DNA from: Thiohalobacter sp. | GTDB taxonomy: Bacteria; Pseudomonadota; Gammaproteobacteria; DSM-19610 | NCBI GenBank assembly: GCA_027010005.1 | Contig: JALVCM010000336.1 | Location: 1-9,262, forward strand | Length of the DNA stretch: 9,262 nucleotides | Reading direction: 5' to 3' | Part shown: positions 5,219-9,262 of the stretch, one piece after another | Layout of the letters: each line of letters starts with the position of its first letter | Numbering within the stretch: the first letter of the stretch is position 1 | Made by a program: the position numbers and the translations under genes | The notes under the pieces: generated by a model | The model's database searches: none | Told to the model about the DNA's origin: nothing | The model's input: the letters and a program-made list of their open reading frames with translations, nothing else

Positions 5219-6238
5219 ATGGGCAGGAACATACCGGTACTCCTTGTAATGCTGCTGTTTGGCGGCATACCCTGGCAGTTACAGGCCGCCGGCCATACGC
5301 ATCATGCCGGCCACGCGGAACACCTGGGGCAGGCACCTGCCGGTGTGATGGGGGACCACATTCACACTGCGGGTGACCTGATGTTTACCTACAGTTACAT
5401 GCGTATGCATATGGACGGTATGCGCGATGGCAACAGCCATATCAGTACCGCCGATATCCTGTCTGACTACATGGTCGCACCCTTACGGATGGATATGGAA
5501 ATGCATATGTTTGGTGTTATGTATTCCGTAAATAACCGCTTGTCACTCATGGCCATGGTCCCGTTGATCCGCAAGGACATGGACCACATCACACGCACGG
5601 GCATACGTTTCACAACGCGTAGCGACGGGCCGGGTGATGTCAGCCTGCGTGGCGTCTACGCCCTGACGGTGACGCCGGACAACAGTGTTCTGCTGAATCT
5701 TGGCCTGTCAGTCCCGACCGGAGATATTGATGCAAGCGACGATACACCGGCGGGCACCGACGTGCAGTTACCTTACCCGATGCAGCCGGGTTCCGGAACC
5801 TGGGACCTGTTGCCCGGAATAACCTGGGGCCATCAGCATAACGACTGGTCGCTGGGTGCACAGGCGCAGGCAACGATCCGGCTTGGTGACAATGCTAATG
5901 ACTATACTCCGGGCGACCGGCTGGAGCTGAGCATCTGGGGCGGCCGGAAGCTGACACCTGCATTGAAGGGTTTGCTGCGCCTCAGGGCACAGACCTGGGG
6001 TGAAGTCGATGGAGCTGACCCCGGACTGAATCCGCTGCTTGTGGCGACCGCAGACCCTGAGCTGCAGGGGGGTTCCCGGGCTGATTTGCTGGTTGGGATG
6101 AACTTTTATGGACCACAGGGTGTCTTTAATGGCAGCAGGTTGGCAATCGAGGCAGGTGTACCGGTTTATGAGGATCTTGACGGTTTACAGATGAGTGCCG
6201 ACTGGTTGCTTTCAGCAAACTGGCAGGTCGTGTTCTAG
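5219..6238 (+). CDS. Met/His-rich outer-membrane beta-barrel protein (transporter-like, phenol MetA/FapF-related family)
   Basis: A 339-residue predicted outer-membrane protein. Residues 1-24 are a signal peptide (hydrophobic VLLVMLLFGG, cleavage near LQAA). A His-rich segment follows (H26, H28, H29, H32, H35). Residues 44-121 hold 15 Met, in clusters such as MRMHMDGM (61-68) and MDMEMHM (91-97). The remainder shows alternating strands, turns rich in Gly/Asp and a final aromatic residue (Phe), typical of beta-barrels. The pattern resembles the family annotated as putative MetA-pathway phenol degradation or transporter; the substrate is unknown. Met and His clusters suggest contact with copper or a similar metal, but that is inference. 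The frame is open to 5141; the start at 5219 was chosen for its signal peptide and the GGGTGG ribosome-like sequence. It is divergent from regBA across two RegA-type sites, so redox control is likely. A strong terminator follows. Confidence 0.72.
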   Translation: MGRNIPVLLVMLLFGGIPWQLQAAGHTHHAGHAEHLGQAPAGVMGDHIHTAGDLMFTYSYMRMHMDGMRDGNSHISTADILSDYMVAPLRMDMEMHMFGVMYSVNNRLSLMAMVPLIRKDMDHITRTGIRFTTRSDGPGDVSLRGVYALTVTPDNSVLLNLGLSVPTGDIDASDDTPAGTDVQLPYPMQPGSGTWDLLPGITWGHQHNDWSLGAQAQATIRLGDNANDYTPGDRLELSIWGGRKLTPALKGLLRLRAQTWGEVDGADPGLNPLLVATADPELQGGSRADLLVGMNFYGPQGVFNGSRLAIEAGVPVYEDLDGLQMSADWLLSANWQVVF

Positions 6239-6250
6239 CAACGAATTCCA

Positions 6251-6285
6251 GGTTCAGTTATCCAGCAAATCCCTCCCGCTGAACC
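6251..6285 (+). repeat. Hairpin between the outer-membrane protein gene and its terminator
   Basis: GGTTCAG (6251-6257) and CTGAACC (6279-6285) form a 7-bp stem with a 21-base loop, 9 bases before the terminator stem. It may protect the 3' end of the message from decay; there is no T run of its own. Confidence 0.35.
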
Positions 6286-6294
6286 GGATTATTA

Positions 6295-6321
6295 ACGCGG
6301 GCCATGTGCCCGCGTTTTTTT
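6295..6321 (+). terminator. Rho-independent terminator after the outer-membrane protein gene
   Basis: An 8-bp perfect stem ACGCGGGC / GCCCGCGT with a 5-base loop runs into seven T. It ends transcription of the gene at 5219-6238 and separates it from the Crp/Fnr gene. Confidence 0.92.
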
Positions 6322-6337
6322 GTCCTTTTGGCCAAGG

Positions 6338-6366
6338 TTGACTCTGCCAGATGTTTGGTGGATAAA
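6338..6366 (+). promoter_or_regulatory. Sigma-70 promoter candidate for the Crp/Fnr gene
   Basis: TTGACT (6338-6343) and GATAAA (6361-6366) are exactly 17 bases apart. The predicted start is 6373-6374, at the ATG (6375), so this promoter would give a leaderless message. The ATG also has an AAAAGG ribosome-like site, which would be used only from a promoter further upstream. Confidence 0.4.
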
Positions 6367-6374
6367 AGGTCACT

Positions 6375-7040
6375 ATGAGTGGCGCCGCGGACATACTCGA
6401 ACAATGGTTTCCACAGGATGATCTGGTTCTGCAGCAATTACGCAGGCAGGTTCAGAGGGTGCAGCTGCCATCAGGCCAGGCTGTGTTTCGCCGGGGCGAT
6501 GCCTGTCGGAATTATCTTGTGGTTATCCGGGGCAGTGTACGTGTTCAGGCCCTGTCTGCCGGCGGACGGGAAGTCGTGCTGTACCGGGTCACCGACGGGC
6601 AATCCTGTGTGATCACGACCTCCTGTCTGATCAGCGAGGAATCCTACCCTGCAGAAGGGATTACCGATGAAGAGACTGATGCACTGGTCATTCCACAGGT
6701 TGTATTCAATGAAGCACTGGGATATTCCGAAGCCTTTCGGCGATTTGTTTTCGCCAACCAGGGCCAGCGATTGAGTGACCTGATTCAGCGTGTCGAGGAC
6801 GTTGCCTTTGGCCGGGTCGATGCCAGGCTTGCGAAACACCTTGTTGACCGGTGCGGCAATCAGCCGGGTTCGGTATCGGCAACCCACCAGCAACTGGCCA
6901 GTGAACTGGGTACTGCGCGCGAAGTAGTGAGCCGCCAGCTGAAGGTGTTCGAAAAAGAAGGGCTTATCGCCGTGCACCGTGGGGCTGTCGAGGTCATCAG
7001 ACCGGATGCGTTGACCCGCGTCTGGGAACAGGTCCACTGA
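6375..7040 (+). CDS. Crp/Fnr-family transcriptional regulator
   Basis: A 221-residue regulator with a cyclic-nucleotide-binding-like sensor domain (about 22-125), a dimer helix (about 126-155) and a winged helix-turn-helix (about 165-210: SATHQQLASELGTAREVVSRQLKVFEKEGLI). The N-terminal cysteine set that binds the 4Fe-4S cluster in FNR is absent. The cysteines are C44, C78, C84 and C160; C78 and C84 flank ITTS in a conserved-looking segment (SCVITTSCLISEESYPAEG) that could sense redox or sulfur state. The recognition helix REVVSR combines the Arg found in CRP with the Ser-Arg of FNR. The next gene encodes a DUF2892 protein, a pairing I recall from other Proteobacteria, and a CRP-like dyad lies between the two genes. 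The start at 6375 has AAAAGG five bases upstream. The family is certain; the signal is unknown. Confidence 0.9.
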   Translation: MSGAADILEQWFPQDDLVLQQLRRQVQRVQLPSGQAVFRRGDACRNYLVVIRGSVRVQALSAGGREVVLYRVTDGQSCVITTSCLISEESYPAEGITDEETDALVIPQVVFNEALGYSEAFRRFVFANQGQRLSDLIQRVEDVAFGRVDARLAKHLVDRCGNQPGSVSATHQQLASELGTAREVVSRQLKVFEKEGLIAVHRGAVEVIRPDALTRVWEQVH

Positions 7041-7061
7041 ATTCCCCCACCTTGCCGTTAT

Positions 7062-7103
7062 GTGATTTTGTCACTGCAGAGCCATGCGCCTGCTTTGTAT
7101 AGT
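7062..7103 (+). promoter_or_regulatory. Crp/Fnr-type dyad and -10 box upstream of the DUF2892 gene
   Basis: GTGA-TTTTG-TCAC (7062-7074) is a symmetric dyad related to the CRP pattern but with a 5-base centre in place of 6. TATAGT (7098-7103) is a fair -10 box without a -35 box at the right distance. With a start near 7110, the dyad centre lies at about -43, the class II activator position. The most likely binder is the Crp/Fnr protein encoded just upstream. Confidence 0.4.
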
Positions 7104-7146
7104 GTTGTGCATCAGATAACTGAACTGCTGTTGAGAGGTGCATATC

Positions 7147-7347
7147 ATGGCAAATGTATGTGGAATTGAAAGAGTTATTCGTGTTGTCGCAGGTGCGGCC
7201 CTGCTGGGTCTGTCCTTTGTCGGTCCCTGGACTGAAATACTCTACCCCTGGGGGCTGATCGGTATTGTGCCACTGTTGACCGGTATTGCGGGCTGGTGTC
7301 CGGCCTACGCACTGTTCGGATTCGGGGGTTGCCGTTCCACCGGATGA
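7147..7347 (+). CDS. DUF2892 (YgaP transmembrane-like) small inner-membrane protein
   Basis: A 66-residue protein of the DUF2892 family: N-terminal MANVCGIERVIRVVAG, then two membrane segments (about 11-29 and 32-57), and the family features WGLIGIVPLLTGIAGWCP and YALFGFGGC. Cysteines are C5, C51 and C62. In some proteins this domain is fused to a sulfurtransferase (rhodanese, as in YgaP); here it stands alone. Its molecular role is not established. The start at 7147 has an AGAGGTG ribosome site 6 bases upstream; an in-frame GTG at 7138 would add three residues and destroy this spacing. It follows the Crp/Fnr gene by 106 bases, with a possible promoter of its own, and ends in a strong terminator, so it may be a target of that regulator. 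Confidence 0.88.
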   Translation: MANVCGIERVIRVVAGAALLGLSFVGPWTEILYPWGLIGIVPLLTGIAGWCPAYALFGFGGCRSTG

Positions 7348-7382
7348 GCCAGGTTTCCGGTGGTTGCCGGGACACTGAAGAG

Positions 7383-7410
7383 AAGCCCGCTCAACAGGCG
7401 GGCTTTTTTT
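7383..7410 (+). terminator. Rho-independent terminator after the DUF2892 gene
   Basis: An 8-bp perfect stem AAGCCCGC / GCGGGCTT with a 7-base loop leads into a run of seven T (7404-7410). It separates the DUF2892 gene from ilvD. Confidence 0.92.
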
Positions 7411-7469
7411 GTGCAGGAGAAATCTGCCCTTTTGTAAAAGCCCGTCAAGGCAACCCTGAAAAAGTACCT

Positions 7470-7498
7470 TTGGATGTCTGCGGATTGCCCGGTACAAT
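7470..7498 (+). promoter_or_regulatory. Sigma-70 promoter candidate for ilvD
   Basis: TTGGAT (7470-7475) and TACAAT (7493-7498) are 17 bases apart; the -10 box matches 5 of 6 and the -35 box 3 of 6. The start would be near 7505, giving a leader of about 43 bases with the palindrome at 7519-7531 and an AGAGGAAG ribosome site. Confidence 0.55.
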
Positions 7499-7518
7499 AT
7501 GAGACTTTGCCGGTAATG

Positions 7519-7531
7519 GCGTCATTGACGC
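7519..7531. repeat. Palindrome GCGTCA-T-TGACGC in the ilvD leader
   Basis: Perfect 6-bp arms flank one base, 16 bases before the ilvD start. It also fits the loose RegA/PrrA pattern GCGNC-N3-GNCGC. A position downstream of the transcription start would suit a repressor or chance; the loop is too short for a good RNA hairpin unless the inner pairs open. Confidence 0.4.
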
Positions 7532-7547
7532 GCCCAGAGGAAGAACG

Positions 7548-9227
7548 ATGGCTGACAAACTGAACCGCTTCAGTTCCCGTATCACCGAACCCCGTTCACA
7601 GGGGGCCTCCCAGGCCATGCTGATCGGAACGGGCATGAAGCCCGAGGATATGGCGAAAGCCGAGATCGGTATCTCCAGCGTCTGGTGGGAGGGGAATACC
7701 TGTAACATGCACCTTAACGACCTTGCTGCCAAAGTGAAGGAAGGGGTGCGTGCAGCTGGCATGGTGGGGCTGCGTTTCAATACGATTGGTGTCAGTGATG
7801 GTATCTCCATGGGTACTGACGGCATGAGTTATTCATTGCAGTCGCGCGACATTATTGCCGACTCTATCGAAACCGTGATGAGTGCCCAGTGGTACGATGC
7901 CAATATCTCGATCCCCGGTTGCGACAAGAACATGCCTGGCGTGATGATCGCCATGGGGCGCGTCAACCGGCCGGCGTTGATGGTCTACGGCGGTACCATC
8001 AAGCCCGGCCACTGGAAAAATGCCACGCTGGATATTGTCTCGGCATTCCAGAGTTACGGGGAATATATCGCCGGCAAGATCGACGATGAGGAGCGCAAGC
8101 AGATTGTGGCGCACGCCTGTCCCGGTGCGGGCGCCTGTGGTGGTATGTACACGGCTAATACCATGGCCTCGGCCATTGAAGCGCTCGGCATGAGTCTGCC
8201 CTACAGTTCCTCGATCCCGGCCATCGATCCCGGCAAGCTCGAGGAATGTCTGCAGGCCGGCCGTTCAATCCGTCACTTGCTTGAGCACGATATCAAGCCG
8301 CGTGACATCATGACCCGCGAAGCCTTCGAGAATGCCATGGTCATTGTGATGGCGCTGGGCGGTTCCACCAATGCAGTACTGCACCTGATTGCCATGGCGC
8401 GTGCGGTGGACGTCCCGCTGTGCATCGATGATTTCCAGAAAGTCAGTGACCGGGTACCGTTTCTGGCCGACCTGAAGCCCTCCGGGAAGTATGTCATGGA
8501 AGACCTGCACAATGTTGGCGGCACACCGGCGGTCATCAAGTACCTGCTGGAGCAGGAGCTGATGCACGGTGACTGCCTGACGGTGACCGGCAAAACACTG
8601 GCAGAAAATGTTGCCGATGTGCCGGGACTGACACCGGGCCAGGAAGTGTTCATGCCCATCGACAGGCCGATCAAGAAAACCGCGCATATCCAGATTCTCA
8701 AGGGCAACCTCGCGCCCGGTGGTTCAGTCGCGAAAATCACCGGTAAGGAAGGCCTGACGTTTTCCGGTCCGGCACGTGTATTCGACCGCGAGGAAGCCAT
8801 GCTGGCCGGCCTGGAAAAGGGCCTGATACAGAAGGGCGATGTGGTAGTGATCCGTTACGAGGGACCAAAGGGCGGGCCCGGCATGCCGGAAATGCTTACC
8901 CCGACCTCGGCGATTATGGGGGCCGGTCTCGGCAAGGATGTCGCACTGATCACCGACGGGCGTTTTTCCGGCGGTTCACACGGTTTCATTATCGGCCACG
9001 TGGTGCCGGAAGCCCAGGAAGGGGGGCCGATCGGCCTGATCCGCGACGGTGATATCATCAGCATCGACGCCAGCCGGCAGCGTCTCGACGTGGATGTCAG
9101 TGATGAGGAAATGGAAAAACGCCGTGCCGAATGGAAGATGCCGGACTACAGCGCCACGCGCGGCACCCTGTACAAGTACATCAAGAACGTGAAAGACGCC
9201 TCACAGGGCTGCGTGACAGACGAGTAA
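7548..9227 (+). CDS. ilvD: Dihydroxy-acid dehydratase
   Basis: Cytoplasmic enzyme (EC 4.2.1.9) that dehydrates 2,3-dihydroxy-isovalerate and 2,3-dihydroxy-3-methylvalerate to the 2-keto acids in valine, leucine and isoleucine synthesis. It is 559 residues, full length for the family. Three cysteines occur where the [2Fe-2S] clade has its cluster ligands: C52 ([11 protein letters not shown]), C125 ([10 protein letters not shown]) and C197 ([15 protein letters not shown]). K127 in CDKNMPG is the position of the lysine that is carbamylated to bind magnesium in studied relatives. The C-terminal [11 protein letters not shown] segment contains the likely catalytic base serine (about S474). E. coli IlvD belongs to a different, [4Fe-4S] clade. 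Start and ribosome site (AGAGGAAG, 4 bases upstream of ATG) are clear. It appears to be a single gene with its own promoter; no other branched-chain gene is in the window. Confidence 0.97.
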   Translation: MADKLNRFSSRITEPRSQGASQAMLIGTGMKPEDMAKAEIGISSVWWEGNTCNMHLNDLAAKVKEGVRAAGMVGLRFNTIGVSDGISMGTDGMSYSLQSRDIIADSIETVMSAQWYDANISIPGCDKNMPGVMIAMGRVNRPALMVYGGTIKPGHWKNATLDIVSAFQSYGEYIAGKIDDEERKQIVAHACPGAGACGGMYTANTMASAIEALGMSLPYSSSIPAIDPGKLEECLQAGRSIRHLLEHDIKPRDIMTREAFENAMVIVMALGGSTNAVLHLIAMARAVDVPLCIDDFQKVSDRVPFLADLKPSGKYVMEDLHNVGGTPAVIKYLLEQELMHGDCLTVTGKTLAENVADVPGLTPGQEVFMPIDRPIKKTAHIQILKGNLAPGGSVAKITGKEGLTFSGPARVFDREEAMLAGLEKGLIQKGDVVVIRYEGPKGGPGMPEMLTPTSAIMGAGLGKDVALITDGRFSGGSHGFIIGHVVPEAQEGGPIGLIRDGDIISIDASRQRLDVDVSDEEMEKRRAEWKMPDYSATRGTLYKYIKNVKDASQGCVTDE

Positions 9228-9262
9228 TCCGCACTTCAAACGTTTGTCATTGCGAGCACCTC
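9228..9262. other. Intergenic tail, possible start of a dispersed repeat
   Basis: After ilvD there is a short palindrome AAACGTTT (9239-9246) and then TGTCATTGCGAGCACC. The phrase GTCATTGCGAGC resembles the first arm of a palindromic repeat that I recall from many bacterial genomes. The window ends before the second arm, so this cannot be confirmed. No terminator for ilvD is visible yet. Confidence 0.3.

Noticed and set aside
5055..5336. Longer regB start adding 94 residues
   Set aside because: The extension overlaps the divergent gene and the RegA-type sites and shows no recognisable domain; the RegB membrane region begins soon after the 5054 start.
8265..8800. Two minus-strand open frames opposite ilvD
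   Set aside because: Antisense to the strongly recognised ilvD coding sequence, with no domain of their own.
1..9262. Defence system, CRISPR array, mobile element or biosynthetic cluster
   Set aside because: I looked for transposase, integrase, nuclease or toxin-like proteins, regularly spaced repeats and tRNA genes on both strands and saw none.

Overview
The window looks like a piece of a free-living, flagellated, respiring gammaproteobacterial chromosome of moderate G+C. The indications are a MotY-type flagellar T-ring protein (a family known mainly from Gammaproteobacteria), a RegB/RegA (PrrBA/ActSR/RoxSR) redox two-component system, a Crp/Fnr regulator next to a DUF2892 membrane protein, and an IlvD of the clade that carries three cysteines for a [2Fe-2S] cluster. 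I see no rRNA, tRNA, CRISPR array, transposase, integrase or prophage gene.

Layout. Positions 1-722 (minus) hold the N-terminal 240 codons of a PAS plus AAA+ sigma-54 activator, cut by the window edge. Positions 859-1647 (minus) encode a LuxR-type regulator with a degenerate receiver domain; a terminator separates it from the activator gene. Positions 1648-2352 are a 705-base non-coding stretch. It holds a good sigma-54 (-24/-12) promoter match facing the LuxR gene, an 80-base segment of about 86% A+T, a perfect 11-bp inverted repeat, an 11-bp tandem repeat and a hairpin ahead of motY. motY is at 2353-3231 (plus). Convergent to it, only 6 bases away, is the minus-strand operon regB-regA (5054 to 3238, ATGA overlap). 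Divergent from regB is a Met/His-rich outer-membrane protein gene (5219-6238, plus), followed by a strong terminator. Then come a Crp/Fnr regulator (6375-7040), a 66-residue DUF2892 protein (7147-7347) with its own terminator, and ilvD (7548-9227). The last 35 bases may enter a dispersed repeat.

How the parts may work together. The shared region between regB and the outer-membrane protein gene carries two matches to the RegA/PrrA binding pattern GCGNC-N5-GNCGC, 42 bp apart centre to centre. This suggests that RegA controls both its own operon and the neighbour. A CRP-like dyad lies about 43 bp upstream of the likely start of DUF2892 transcription, so the Crp/Fnr protein may activate that gene. 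At the left end, a sigma-54-type promoter in front of the LuxR gene sits beside a sigma-54 activator gene, suggesting a local cascade. I found no clear new effector system. The most promising novelty is this regulatory wiring and the unusual residues in the regulators (GAFTGC and Walker B Asn in the activator, missing receiver Asp and Lys in the LuxR protein). All sites and links are read by eye.
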